64,000 bases of DNA from Uloborus plumipes (Eukaryota > Arthropoda > Arachnida > Araneae > Uloboridae): assembly GCA_038373865.1 (NCBI GenBank), contig JAXGGA010000020.1, positions 1 to 64,000 on the forward strand. Direction: 5' to 3'. Positions 11,835 to 23,895 of this stretch are shown piece after piece; positions within the stretch are counted from its first letter, which is position 1, and every line of letters starts with the position of its first letter. The translations under genes and the position numbers were made by a program. Under the pieces are notes generated by a model that was not told where the DNA came from, did not search any database, and saw nothing but the letters and a program-made list of their open reading frames with translations.

Positions 11835-13093
11835 CAGGGAATGGACAAAAATATGGAAACACCTTAAAAAAGACACGTTTCCTTGTCTAATATGGTGTAG
11901 GAAACCCATTGGCATTCAAAACAGCTTGCAGTATTCTCGGAATGGATAAATACAGTTCCTGTATGTTTGCCAAGGGAATATTGTACCATTTTTCATGTAA
12001 AACGGTGGCAAGTTCAGATAACGATGTTTTCGGTGAATAACGAGAACGCACTTTCCGCTCCAATGTAGACCACAAAGGTTGGACAATATTCAGGTCTGGA
12101 GACAGTGGTGGCCAGAAGAGATGTGATAAATCATCATCGTGCTCAGAAAACCAGTCCTGGACAATATAAGCTGCGTTAACAGTAGTGCTGTCGTTTTGGA
12201 AGACACGATCACCATTGGGGAATAAAATTTGAACCGTGGGATGGACTTGATCGGCCAAAATGTTCACATAAGTCTTGGCAGTCATGTGCCCTGACAGAGT
12301 TATCATGGGGCCCGAAGAGAATTACGATATGGCTGCCCAAACCATCACAGAAGCCCCTGCATATTTCACTTTTGGCAGTAAGGAGTTTGTATTATAGACT
12401 TGAGATGGTGTTCTCTAGACGTAAACTCTGCCAGAAGCGGGAAACAATGTGAAAGAAGACTCATCAGGCCATATTACCTTCTTCCACTACGCTATATATG
12501 ACTTAAACACCACTTTTTCCTGTTTCGGGCATTAGCATCCTTGATGAATTAATTTTCAATAGCAGCACAGCCAGCAATTCCCTCTTTATGAAGCTCTCTT
12601 CTAATTGTTTTGGCACTCACAGGGTTTGATAACATGACGTTCATTTCAGGAGTAACTTTTGCAGCTGTGGTCTTCTTATTTTTTGTCACAATTGCCCTCA
12701 ATGATTGTCTGGTACGTTCACTAAGCACACAGTTTCGTCCGCGCTGTGATTTAGCGTATGATGTTTTTCTGCATTTCAAATATGTGGAATAAATCTTCGA
12801 TACAGTACCTCTTGAAACACTAAACACTTCGGCTACTTTGCTTGCGGAAACATCTACCATACGTGCTCCACCAATTTACCCACTTTCGAAGTCTGTTAGC
12901 TCTGACATAATGCAATGTCAAGCTCACATAACAGTCCTCCGACAACGACTGAACTGTTCAACATATTTACGAAGTTGTATGAGTAGCGTCAGTAGACGAA
13001 AACGCTAGTGCCACTTACATATTTCATTGAAATCAATCATTCTTTTCAAACATGCATTTCACTAGGTGTTTCCATATTTTGGTCCAACCCCTG
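11835..13093 (-). mobile_element. Tc1-like transposon, copy A, inactive
   Basis: Seen: 1259 bp with ~29-bp terminal inverted repeats (left CAGGGAATGGACAAAAATAT; right end complementary with a few mismatches) and flanking TA duplications at 11833-11834 and 13094-13095. Length and TIR size fit Tc1 elements. The transposase gene on the minus strand is broken. Confidence 0.93.
11887..12908 (-). pseudogene. Tc1-family transposase pseudogene
   Basis: The product would bind the element's TIRs and cut and paste it at TA sites. Reading from the ATG at 12908: MSELTDFESG, an in-frame stop, then a helix-turn-helix region (ASKVAEVFSVSRGTVSKIYS) and the second DNA-binding segment (SAKTIRRELHKEGIAG). A frameshifted middle part (about 12310-12548) still spells WPDESSFTLFP with the first catalytic Asp. 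The C-terminal block has the FQND motif (second Asp), WPPLSPDLN and QPLW. The third catalytic position, Glu in DD34E Tc1 proteins, reads Gln here. Stops, frameshifts and the Glu-to-Gln change make it dead. About 340 codons in total, the usual Tc1 length. Confidence 0.92.
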
Positions 13094-13299
13094 TATCAGT
13101 TATAAAGATTCCTAAATTTGTATGGAGACTCACGGATGAAAATATATTGGAGTGCTAAAACCCTGATGATGATCCATTGACTTTATAACTCTTAATGCTC
13201 CTTGTGATCTTGTTGCAAGATGCTGTCCCTTTTCTTTTGTTATTGGAATTATGCTTGAAAAAAAAGCTTTGTCTACAGTGTCAAACAGAGGAATGACAC

Positions 13300-13815
13300 T
13301 GAACGAAACTATCGAAATAATGCAGATTCACAGAGGAAAAAAATAGACATCCTATGTTTTGTTGAAGAATGCATCATTAAATGAATCATTCCAACATTAA
13401 TAACGTCTTTGTAACCTAAGTTTAAACCAAGAACTCAATTGAAATTGTGATTGAAGTAATATCGCTAAAAGTAAGATGATTTTACCTTGATGCAAACTAA
13501 ATGTGTTAGTTTTTCCGTATTACTAAAAGTAAAGCTAAAAATAGCATATTAGCAAGATACGCTTACGTCCAAGGTACACAACTTTCCCTTAACTTTAAAT
13601 TATCAATTATTCTTTTATACATTGGGAACATCGAATTATTTCTAGAAATAAAATAGTGCCGAATCACCGAGAAAAAAATAATAGACATCCTATCTGCTAT
13701 TGAAGATTGCGTCATTAAACGAATTGTTCCAACATTAATAACGTCTTTGTAACCTAAGTATAAACCAAGAATTCAATTCAAATTGCGGCTGAAGTAATAT
13801 CGCAGAAAATAAGTT
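13300..13815. repeat. Diverged tandem duplication, period ~338 bp
   Basis: The block containing TAGACATCCTAT, AACATTAATAACGTCTTTGT and AACCTAAG at 13300-13480 recurs at about 13640-13815 with scattered substitutions. Non-coding. Confidence 0.8.
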
Positions 13816-14046
13816 GTTTTTTCCCTGAAATTTAATACAGCACGCAGCCATTCATCTTCCGTAACTTCATGAAAAAAATTCTAAAATTGCTTTAAAACAC
13901 AGTTCCAAACCTACTTATCACCCTTTTATTCTAATTTTCGACTTCACGAAATCTCGGATGCACTTCATCATTGTCGCGGCAAATTTTTCTCGGGGCTCAT
14001 TTTTTTTTCTTCTGGAATGACACTTTATTGCTTCACATTTTCTTAG

Positions 14047-14119
14047 GGCTATTGTTATGCATGACAGTGGCTTTGATAAATTCACTGCAGAGTTTCTGGG
14101 AAAACCAAATTGGATGTAA
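14047..14119 (+). CDS. Candidate terminal exon, weak
   Basis: A strong acceptor (GCTTCACATTTTCTTAG) is followed, after one base, by 23 codons and TAA. The peptide AIVMHDSGFDKFTAEFLGKP continues with NWM. The phase requires two bases from the previous exon, so it cannot join 11149-11318 directly. A second phase is also open for 29 codons. The product is not recognised. Confidence 0.2.
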
Positions 14120-15975
14120 TATCAGTAGACGTCGTTGAAGTTGTTTGTCGTTTTAAGTTGGTTGAAGGTCTTATTTCAGTTTTCAGATGGATATGCCTGG
14201 AAATGTCCATTGATGTTGTTCAGTATGGTATTTAGTTTTTGAAAAGGATACATAACATTGAAAAAGTGAGCTATCTTATTTGCTTCGTGTATTCAGTTAG
14301 AAATACGATCATAATATTTATCTTGTCTCATATTAGACTTGAGTCCCACAGCTCTTTTTCCAATGAGATTTAGTGATAAGAATGACTATTTAAAGTTTTT
14401 GCTAATTACTAATGCAGCTTTCAATCTTCATTTTAAGTTAATTTTAACAAGTCTGTATTCAAGTGTACTATTTTGATCTACATGTTAGGGTTTATTTATT
14501 TTATTAAAAGCATTTATTTGAAATAAAAATGTTAAAAGTAGTCATAGAGCTCATTTTTACAAAAACTTTTTAAGTTATTCAATAACCGATAAAGTGTATA
14601 AACGAAATTCCTTCAGCACGTTCTACAAATTTTAATAAAGTAGCGCAATTTTTTTTCAGTCTTTCAAAACTAAATAATGTGCAACAAAATAAAGTGTAAT
14701 GTAATTCAAAAAATAGTCAAAAAGGTGTATTATCTGCTCTTAGAATAACTCTTATCAAACTGTATTATATTTTCATTTCCAAAGCTATCAGTATATTTGG
14801 AGACTTTATAAATGATTTTTCTCTAATAATGACATCTGTGATTGCAAAAAATGTCCAGAAGCAAGTTATCAAATTTCCCCGGTTGAATTAGGAAATCAAA
14901 ACAGTCGAATCATCTGGTAAAGGTAGAGCTATACAGGTTACAGAAATTGAAAAGGTAGCTTTTGTAACATTTTATTTAGATAATTTTAGAAAAATTTATT
15001 AATCAATAGCTCAAGACAACTCTAGTTTAAAAATGAAACTGCCTCACAAAACTTTTTTTTCCTACCTATCTACGCGTTTTGTTTTCGGCGAAAAGCTTAA
15101 GCTGGGTATGAAATAGGGAATAAAGTAAAGAAAAAAAAATATTAAAAAAATTAAAATCACAAAATTGAAATTATTTATATGTATCGCCCCTTTGTGACTA
15201 TACTTTTCCAAAATGGAAAGGAATTTAAAGAAAGTATATAGCGAAACAGACAAAAAATAAGCAAATAAAAATACTGTGAAAAATATCTAAACGAGTCCGT
15301 TAGTAATCTTGTGCGGTATCTAGCTTCAATATCACGAAAAATCCATCTGGAGAAAGATTAAAACCGTAGTCATAGAATTGGAAATGAGGTTAGCTGAGCA
15401 ACTGAATTTTCTGCGCAGCGCTGATAGTTATCAGGATTAGAAATGATGAAAAGTAAGAAAGAGAAAGTAGAAAACTGAGTATTGAAATTCACTGAAAACT
15501 ATTTTTTTTTACATTAAGAATTTCGCCAGAGGAAGATTAATTAAGTATCAAAAATGACTGTTAAATAATTAAATGAATACTTTATTAGTGGTAGAGGATT
15601 GCGTTAAAATCATTGACTTTGTGCAAAGATAAATAAAATTACTTACAGCGTTTAAAAGCGAAATTAAGTAAGCTTAAAAAGACATTAAAAAGTCAAACTA
15701 GTTTTGAAGGCAATTTAAAAAGAGCAGAAGGATGAGTTAGATCAATCAGGTATCAGCATGTGTTGAGCCAAGATTGGACGTAGATATGTTAAAAAATGCA
15801 ATTGTAAATTCATCAAACAAAATTGGAGAGATGTGTGGAACTGTAAAGGGCTCATTACAAATCTTTTTTAAATTCTTATAAACAGAGAAAAAGAGAGAGA
15901 GAGAGCCTCCAAGGAATCCAATTCTCCACTGTCAAAAATCTGCTAATAACCTTAGCTTCGGAAAAAAACAAAATT
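14120..15975. other. AT-rich non-coding stretch
   Basis: No convincing exon, TIR pair or tandem repeat. A short GAGAGAGAGAGA run lies at about 15895-15905, possibly in the 5' leader of the candidate exon that follows. Confidence 0.4.
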
Positions 15976-16075
15976 ATGGCCTGCCTTTTCAACGCAAGCT
16001 GTATTTCAGTATATATTATTCTTTCTTTGTGTACAAGTATCAGAACGAATATCCAATTTGCTCATGTTAAAACAG
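15976..16075 (+). CDS. Candidate first exon encoding a signal peptide
   Basis: Seen: ATG at 15976 in context AAATTATGG starts 33 codons plus one base, ending at a consensus donor (ACAG|GTACGT). The peptide MACLFNASCISVYIILSLCT has a hydrophobic core like a secretory signal, followed by a polar stretch (SIRTNIQFAHVKT). The frame stays open upstream of the ATG to at least 15901, so the start is not fixed by a stop. A very strong acceptor at 17768 (CTTTCTTTTCTGTTTCAG) would add EQWFFD and a stop in matching phase, giving a 39-residue product. That short reading is speculative. No family is recognised. Confidence 0.28.
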
Positions 16076-17382
16076 GTACGTTACCTTAACTATTTCACTT
16101 TGCCACACATTCCCCTACTTTATTATTATTTTGATTCATACAACATTAAAAGCATCCATCTGAAAATCGCACTTTGAAAATTATTTTTTGGCTTTAAGGT
16201 TGGGCATAATGTGGACTAAGATCTTGGGGAGCAAAACACTACGAAATGCAAATTGCGTAAAATTACAGACATTCGTTAAATCATACTCTTATCAAGTAAT
16301 AGCGACGAGTGCACTATCATTAACGTAAAGTTCACAAATTGTTAAATTCTAATATTACGTGTTATATTATGCCTTGCTTGGTGCCTTCCGAGTTTTACAA
16401 TGCCTTGGTGGTATAGCTTTTAAGTTCTATACCTCAAAGTCAAACCAGCGGAAGTACAAAAAACGGCAATTTTCACTTCATTACTGCATTGTATCTATAA
16501 CTTTATTACGCATCGACTCATAAGAACGTTATTCTAAACAGAAAATTCCTTCACAACTTATAGCAGTGCTAGAGCGCAAGACCCATTCTTTGTATACATC
16601 AGATAAGCGTTTTCACACTCTTCAGAAAAGTAACAAAAATGGACTTATGTCAATCAAGATCTTAGGTACAGATTTAAGCATTTAAAATTCGTCTTGATTT
16701 TGTGATCTTGTACTTATTAAAGTATGTCCCCAAGAAACCAAAGACTAACTCAGGATGTGATCAGTACTATCTTTATAAAGAAATTTTTCAAAATCGACAT
16801 CATTTCGTTTATTGGGCTGGGAAATATGCTGTAAGGGACCGTTATCTGCTGTAACTTAATGACTCCTTTCCGGTGGTTTCTTAAAGTCCACTACAGTTCA
16901 AATCCGTGATGTTAGAGCTTGATAGCACAGACCTAGTACGAATTGAGTCCGTGCTCTAGCATAAATTAAGTCCGTGCTGTTTCCGGTGGGCCAATCTAAC
17001 TTCTTTGGAATATGACTTTTCACAGAGAAGACTCTCGCGTGAGAAGCTTCAAAGCATGACCTTAAACAGTACATTGAATTGGATTCAAGATTCAGCTTTT
17101 TGTGGTTAAGTTTTCATTAGCTAAGCTCCCGGGTTATAATTTTTTAAAGACTTTTTCATTGTCTCAGTTTTTGCTTCTTCTATTCAATCATCAAAGTCAT
17201 TTCTTTTTCTTCGTTCCATTAAAAAAAAAGTAAGTTTAGTTTCAGATATGAGAAGCTTTATATCAGACGTGTTAGCAAAGCATTAATTGAAATTATAAAA
17301 GAAAAGTTCTATAATTTTGTTATTATTTTCAAGTAATTTCGTGATTGATTGTATTCTTAGAGATTGAAGTTAACGAATAATA
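16076..17382. other. Non-coding stretch
   Basis: Would be intron if the exon at 15976-16075 is real. A GC-richer patch at 16860-17060 has CCGTGCT repeated twice (near 16951 and 16973) but no convincing exon. Confidence 0.35.
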
Positions 17383-17491
17383 CCCCAAGTAGCACACTTC
17401 GTTTTTTAAAGGTTGTAAAATGGTTATTAACGTTGTAACAACCGCTTAAAATTGTTTATAAAACGTTTAAAGGTTATTTGTGCTACCTGGG
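17383..17491. mobile_element. Short palindromic MITE-like element (~107 bp), copy 1
   Basis: The ends CCCAAGTAGCACA and TGTGCTACCTGGG are inverted repeats. The interior has mirrored AACGTT and GTTTATAAAACG motifs. A related copy in opposite orientation lies at 59949-60053. No coding capacity. Confidence 0.65.
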
Positions 17492-17606
17492 ATATAATGC
17501 ATTTCATTTAGTGGAAAAAGGTAAACGCGTCAACAGTACAATATATATATATGCTTCACATGAAGGTGATTACTGAGTACAGTTCTGAACCTTATGCTGC
17601 AATTAT

Positions 17607-17727
17607 CCATTTAGTTATACGCATTATAATTCAATCTTACCTTAAAAAGGAAAATTTTCATTTTTTTATTCATTTAGTTATACGCATTATAATTCAATCT
17701 TACCTTAAAAAGGAAAATTTTCAATTT
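17607..17727. repeat. Tandem duplication of a ~63-bp unit
   Basis: A unit running from CATTTAGTTATACGCATT to AAAAAGGAAAATTTTC occurs twice head to tail, almost identical. An open frame crosses both copies and repeats IHLVIRIIIQSYLKK, but there is no other sign of coding. Confidence 0.9.
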
Positions 17728-18487
17728 TTAAAAAAGTAGTAACAAGCTAGCTTTCTTTTCTGTTTCAGAACAGTGGTTCTTTGATTAAAAAAAAAAAACC
17801 CACCCACACATACACACGTAAGCAGGAAGGCTGCATACACGTGGTTCGGAGTTAGAAGGAGCCCCCGTTTCAATGCAAAAGTAGTGAGAAATTCACTCAC
17901 TCATGTTAATATGTTTTACCTAATGTACAATAATTACTTCTAATATACAATCCCTTTGTAGATAATAGTAGTTACTAAATATAACTTCAGCGTTGGGAAA
18001 GTAACCGTGCGCTGATTAAAGATCGCATTCCTGGAAAATTCTTAGAATTGAATTAGCATGGAGCAGAAATCATTCAACGAAATTCGGAAAAGCGACCTTA
18101 TAAGCGGTTATGATATTTAAAACCTGAGCATATTTAATTTCTATTCAATGAGCCGGGACTTACAGAAAAGTGACTTTACATAGAGTGACCTTATTTGAGG
18201 ATGACTTCATATGGTAGCCTGACTGTATTTGTTAAAAATAAAATGAACGAGGTTAAGTTGTTACCTCTTTGTGTAATTATGAAAGATATTTAATTGTGTT
18301 TTAAATTATATCAAATGAAGTTTGCTTTCCTTTCACTATAATCAAGCAATGTTCCAATTGTGAAGCATAAAATACGTTCATTTCAAATTCACTGATAAAT
18401 TATTCTCATGCATTTTGCGCTACAGCATAAAAAAAGCCTAATATAATAGAAAGAATATTGATTATCTGAAAAGAAAATAGCACTTAC
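17728..18487. other. AT-rich non-coding stretch
   Basis: There is a strong acceptor-like site at 17750-17768 and a poly-A followed by CCCACCCACACATACACACG. Nothing else was recognised. Confidence 0.35.
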
Positions 18488-18575
18488 GCTCCAAATGTGA
18501 TTTTTACAAATTCTTTGCCTAGTCCGTGGTTGCTATTCATGGAGCAAAGCCAAGTTACTCTAATCTGAGCTATTT
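18488..18575 (-). CDS. Candidate internal exon, weak
   Basis: On the minus strand, a weak acceptor (GGGCTGAG before 18575) and a good donor (GGAGC|GTAAGT) bound an open frame. It reads IAQIRVTWLCSMNSNHGLGK and then EFVKITFG. Two bases carry in and two carry out. A stop lies just upstream in the same frame, so the acceptor is essential to the call. The product is not recognised. Confidence 0.2.
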
Positions 18576-19551
18576 CTCAGCCCTCAAGAGAAGCATTGAT
18601 AATAATAAATAATTAGGGGGCAATAATTAGGAAGCTATTTATATTTTCTCCATTGTGTCCGTAACGATGTTTCAGATAAAAAACGAGCACGAAATAGCCT
18701 GAGCTTTAAGACATGATTGCAGCATCTTTTGTACTTCAACGAAAGATGTAATTTAGGATGAAATTTGCTATACTTTTTCTGCATAATTAACTTGTTAATA
18801 AACAAAACACCCCAGATTTATGGAATCATGAGCAAACAAATTGATTTTATGACAGAAACTCATATGCTTAAAATTCATGAATCTGAAGAATTAAAAAAAT
18901 CTGATTAGAATAAGAATTTATTTAATATAATTTTGTTCACAGTGTCACATTTGCACTACGTGTTTGTTTAGTCAAAAAATATTTTAATTCTACGAATTTC
19001 ATTTAGCATATAAAGTGCATAAAAGATATGCAAAGTTATATATATCATAGTACCCCTAAGAAATGAAATTTAAAAAAAAAGTGAAAATGTTATTAAAAGT
19101 AATCAATAGATTGTTTTCATCTTATAAGTTTAAACACATTCTTAGAAAATATCCTTCTGGCCAGCTGTTAACTGAATTAAAAAATAAGTAATAAATAAAT
19201 ACATTGAAACTTGCCTGTCATTTTGAATTTTTCGAAAGGGGGGGGGAGGGGAATGGGGGGAAAAGGGCGCATTCTCAATGCAATTTTATTGGAAAATAGC
19301 AAAAACTACGCTCACTTATCTGCCAATATATTGAATTCTTAAAGCCAGGAAGGAGGACCAACTGACATTCCCTGATCTCCCTAAATGACTAGCGTACCTA
19401 TGAAATAACATTCATGAGGTATTGCGGTGGTATAACTTCGAAATACTGATACGCACTCCTTTATTTCAATCTTTCGTGTTATCTCGAGAAACGTGTGCCT
19501 ACTACCCCTATCCCCTCGTATAACTCGTACTCTCCTTTCAACCTGAGAGGG
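18576..19551. other. AT-rich non-coding stretch
   Basis: A G-rich run lies at 19240-19262. No coding or repeat feature was resolved. Confidence 0.4.
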
Positions 19552-19822
19552 TCAATGCAATACACCGCCAACTCGTTTATTTCGATCCATGGACTGCAGT
19601 TTCGGGCTTATTATGCCCTCATCAGCATGGAATACGAAAGTAAACGAGTTGAGTTGGAGGCAAAATTCCTCTTATAGAGCAAAGAGACGAAAAAAATATA
19701 GATCTATATTTTGAACTATAGAACTATAGTTTACTTTCATATTCCATGCTGATGAGGGCATAATAAGCCCGAAACTGCAGTCCATGGATCGAAATGAGTG
19801 AGTTGGCGGTGTATTGCATGTT
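19552..19822. repeat. Inverted repeat, ~92-bp arms
   Basis: The block GCAATACACCGCCAACTCGT ... GTAAAC (about 19555-19645) returns inverted at about 19729-19820. Both share CGATCCATGGACTGCAGTTT and CTCATCAGCATGGAATA. The spacer is ~83 bp. A GAGAGGGTCA motif lies just outside the left arm and again near 19866. This looks like a short mobile or SINE-type unit duplicated in inverted orientation. One open frame passes through the left arm and is a shadow. Confidence 0.85.
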
Positions 19823-21347
19823 CCTGTCTTGACCCTTTCTTAGGGGCGGTTACTCACTGCTTTCTGAGAGGGTCAAGTTCGCATTCGGGCGAGAATGGAT
19901 GTTTTTTCTCCGATTATTATCCTTGCAAATGAAATACGCTTTCTTCATGCAATGCCCCCCCCCCAAAAAAAATCCACCTGCAGGTAGACATATTTAAATT
20001 TCGTGAAAACTACATGCAAAAATAAACGTGTAGAGTTATCCTGTCTTCCTCCAACATCTGCTTTTGCTCATTATCATTTATGTCGTGTATACTAACAAGT
20101 TCACGAATGGATAGGTAACACACGGAGCGCTGAAAATTGGTTATGGGTACTGAAAAATGGTGGTTTGAATCGAATTTAAACTCTATTCTAATTTTATTAT
20201 AACTATATCTAATTCGTTAATTTTTCGGTGTTTTTTTTTTGGTCAGAAAATCCCGAACACTGTTGCCTTTTTTATTAGAAACGTTTTAAATTCAAGAAAC
20301 TTCCCAATATTTAAGCATTGCAGAAAAAAATTATACAACTGTATAAAGTAAAAAATTTTACCAGCAAAAAAAGCATGTAAAAAAAGCTGTGAATAACGTA
20401 CAATCAATTTAAGATGTTTTGCAAACGAGAGCAGGTTTAAAAGCTTTCATCTTTTTATCTTTTATTTCTCCCTAAACATGTCATTTAAATCTACACTAAA
20501 ATTAAAAAGATATTTATAAAAGCTTATTTTCCAAATAAAATCGTACGCAATTCTTTCTTTGTGGTGAAAAATAAAGCGCTTCATTTTTACTGAATCTTTC
20601 AGTCAATGTTTTACCGTTCGCAATATTATGCTAAAACCGGGGATACTAACTATTAACTATTAACTAACTAACTATTTGGATTTATACTAACAGCAATATT
20701 AGGCTGAAACCGAAATATATTTGGATTTATACTAACAACTTTTGTTCTTGACACTAATGTGTTCTTTTGAAGTTAGTGGGAAATTTTTAGACACACAAAT
20801 CGTTCGAAAACTTTTCTCAACATAAACATTGTTAAAACCTAACCCCAAAGTTATCAACTGAATTTAACTGAACAACACGCACAAAAAAAAAGAGAAAAAC
20901 CAAACGCATACACATATGTTAGCTCATAAGTAAAATCGTAAATGGGAACACTTGCTGAAATAATGAAATGTATTTAACTAAATTTTAGAAATTTACTAAA
21001 TGTTGGAACTCTCTCTAAACTAAATTTTGGACTAAATTTGGACTCTTGACTAAACTTCGGAAATTTAGAATCGAAAATATTTAACATGGCTACAACCATA
21101 ACATGTTTAGTTAACAAATTTTTATGGATAAATTTTAAAATTTTAACGTACTTTTTCTTTCATTATTTCCGTTTTAGCACACAGAAAATTTAAATTTTAA
21201 ATTTTGCTGAAAATGTTGGCTCCGTACATCGTGTGCGGACCCCATTATTGGAGTAAGGTGCCAAAATGCAAGCGTTTTGTAATCACTAATTTTCAGAGGC
21301 AAAAAATCTGTTTTTCAAAAAAAAAAACTTATTTTTTTACTTCTATA
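19823..21347. other. AT-rich non-coding stretch
   Basis: Small local duplications occur near 20650-20740 (TTTGGATTTATACTAACA twice; CTATTAACTA repeats) and near 20990-21070 (ACTAAATTT repeats). No coding segment was recognised. Confidence 0.4.
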
Positions 21348-22201
21348 TCTATAAAAATGAGTGTATGTATATATATATACTTGTTCTCTATACAAATCCA
21401 CAGTTTGCGTCAGATTTTCATCAAACTTGACACAGAGGTTCCTTGATGCCCTAGAATTCTCATAGGCGGGGTCTTGAAATTTTAAAAAATCTAAAAAGCT
21501 CAAATTTAAATTTTTTGTCAAAAAATGACCCTTTTATAGGAATCTAGCCTATTTATATTGTAATCGAGATAGGCCTTTTAGTATTCAAATTGATGAAATT
21601 TAAGATTTTTAAATATTAGTATTTTCCAACAATGATTACGATTAAAGTAATGAATTTTCAATTTAAGGCTCACCTATTTCCTTTTAGCATTGAAATAAGT
21701 AAAAAACAATCATAATTCATGTGGACTTTATAAAAAGAACCACGGATTTGAATTTCAAATTTGCAATGCGACAACAGTTGCGTCTGTAATGGAGATAAGC
21801 CTTCAGAACGAGAAACAGATTTATTTCAGACAGATTTATTAGATTGAGTTATAATAATTTTTACTTTGTAGGTGGGAACAGTTAATAGAGAAAAGTTAAT
21901 ATTTTGAATTTGGCGGGTGAATTTGATGCAATTTTTTCACTTCCATGTGCATATATTTCATGCCAGTGGACGCGGCAAAGCACAGACAACATTTCTCTTT
22001 AATTTTCAATTTTTGATAAGACTATTTTTCTGTAAACGTTTAACTTTCTGTAATATTTTAGTTTTTTTCAAAGTTTGTACCTAAGAGACTGATTGATGCA
22101 AATTATTTTATACCCATATGAATAGAACTCTTTCAAACTTATTTTCCCTGAATGCTATGTTGTATTAATAAGCACCCGGGCAACGCCGGGTATTAAGCTA
22201 G
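21348..22201 (+). mobile_element. Helitron-like element, copy A (non-autonomous)
   Basis: Seen: it starts A|TCTATAAAAATGAGTGTATG and ends with a GC hairpin (CACCCGGGCAACGCCGGGT) about ten bases before CTAG|T. A 5' TC, a 3' CTRR after a hairpin, insertion between A and T, and no TIR or target duplication are the Helitron signature. Its 854 bp carry no Rep/helicase. Copy B (53173-53620) matches at both ends and in the segment with CACAGAGGTTCCTTGATGC. The exact 5' base is uncertain because a second TC lies six bases upstream. Confidence 0.85.
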
Positions 22202-22272
22202 TACCATATAAAAATCCATATAATGTAAAAAAAAATAGTTTTTTAAAAATAAAATCAATGCGCTGTTTTATA

Positions 22273-22957
22273 CACTGCAAAAAATGTACTGTTGTTTTTA
22301 CAGTATAACACTGGCAGCCAAGTTTTAATTTGAAACTAAAATGCATCGTAATAAATTGCAAAACTAGCAATTTTACAGTTTCTTACTGTAAGGTTGGAAA
22401 TTTTACAGTTTATTGCCGTAAAACCTAGCTGTATTATACTATAAAAATAACAGTATAATACTGGCAGCAAAGGTTCCAGCTTAAAACTGTAAAATATGCG
22501 CCGTAATAAACTGTAAAATTAGCAATTTTACAGTTTATTATCGTAAAATTAACAATTTTACAGTTTAGTACTGTAAAATGAGCAATTTTACAGTACTAAA
22601 ATTGAGCCCAACTGTAAAAGAGCAATTATTACAGTTTAGTACTGTAAAATAAGCATTAAATAGAGCCCATCTCTATTCATGCTTGTCCGTATTTAATTTC
22701 TTCAAACGTCTCCTTTTCAAAGATGTATAAAAATTCATCTTCATTGCAACTTTTATAGTATTAAAGATATACTTAATCGCCGCTATATGTATCTCATTAC
22801 TTTCAACATTAGCCTTTAATTTGCAACGGAATTAAATGTTTTTTTATTTATTATTTAGTGTTTACAGTTTATTATTGCAAAATTAGCAATTTTTACGTTT
22901 TATTACTGTAAAATTAGCTGTATTAAACTGTGAAAACAATATTCATTTTTTACAGTG
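22273..22957. mobile_element. ACTGTAAAA-rich TIR element, longest copy
   Basis: Ends CACTGCAAAAAATG and CATTTTTTACAGTG form a TIR with TA on both sides. The body is built of many copies of TTTACAGTTTATTACTGTAAAATTAGC-like units of about 30 bp in both orientations (quoted in part only), plus CTGGCAGC-AAGGTTCCAGCT. A 188-bp unrelated repeat (22665-22852) is embedded. Related pieces lie at 41677-41812 and 58331-58475. Confidence 0.75.
22665..22852 (+). repeat. 188-bp dispersed repeat, copy 1 (nested)
   Basis: Runs from GCCCATCTCTATTCATGCTT to GAATTAAATGTTTTTTTATT. The copy at 29987-30174 is the same length and differs at only a few positions. Here it interrupts the ACTGTAAAA-type element. No TIR or coding sequence was recognised. 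Confidence 0.88.
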
Positions 22958-23895
22958 TATTAAGCGAAGTTGAAAAATAAGGCGTCTTCCCCCAATCTAC
23001 CCTATTTAATGCTTAAATTACTCTCTATTTATACTTTTATCACATTTTTATTTTATCGCAGACGAGCATATACCAGTAATGAATTCTGCTTAACCTAAAA
23101 ATTGACATGTTTCGCAATTCTATAAATCTAATAATGTATTGGAAATAGTTTAAGCCGTTGCACAGCAAGAAACCTTCTGCGAAAACTATTTTAGGATTCT
23201 TTAAAGTCGCAAGATACACTTATTTTCCAAGAATTTCATACAGCTTTAATTAAACGAAGCGAAGCGGAGGAAGAAAATCCACTACTAATGAAATAAACTA
23301 AGTAGGAATTAATTTCCGTTAATTGATATTTACGCAACACGCACGTGTGTACCTGAAATTACTAAATCAATTCAACTTTAAAATATTTTTCAGACCTTAT
23401 AATCAAGTTTTCGGAGAATAAATGAAATGCAACATATCAACATAGAGTAATTACTGAAACAGGATGAAGAAACTAAAACGAATTTTCAGTAATTAACAAA
23501 TAAAATATTTTAAATGTTTTGAAATATTCTAGAAAGAGAAGAATTGCTGATAATACTGCAACTCGGTCTTTGGTAACTTTTCTAAAAAAAGCTTATCCCA
23601 ACATAGTTATGATGTCAAGTGCTTCACAATTTAAGGCATTTGACATTATATGAACTTTTATTGCACATAATGTTACTTAGATAAATACATTTTTATTGAT
23701 TTGATATTTCGAAAAGTTTGTCATTCCATTTAATAATTAAAAAAAAAAAGAGAAAAATTAAAACTTTAGTTGGATGAAACTAATTTAAAGGGTTAGATAT
23801 GGTCCTCTTATGTTTAACTTATTTTTATGTAATTGATAAAACTTTTCAATACATTGTATTTTTCATCCAAACGATGTGTGGGCAACGATATATAG
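22958..23895. other. AT-rich non-coding stretch
   Basis: No exon or repeat was recognised apart from short purine runs near 23265. The last eight bases (ATATATAG) are the target duplication of the following element. Confidence 0.4.
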
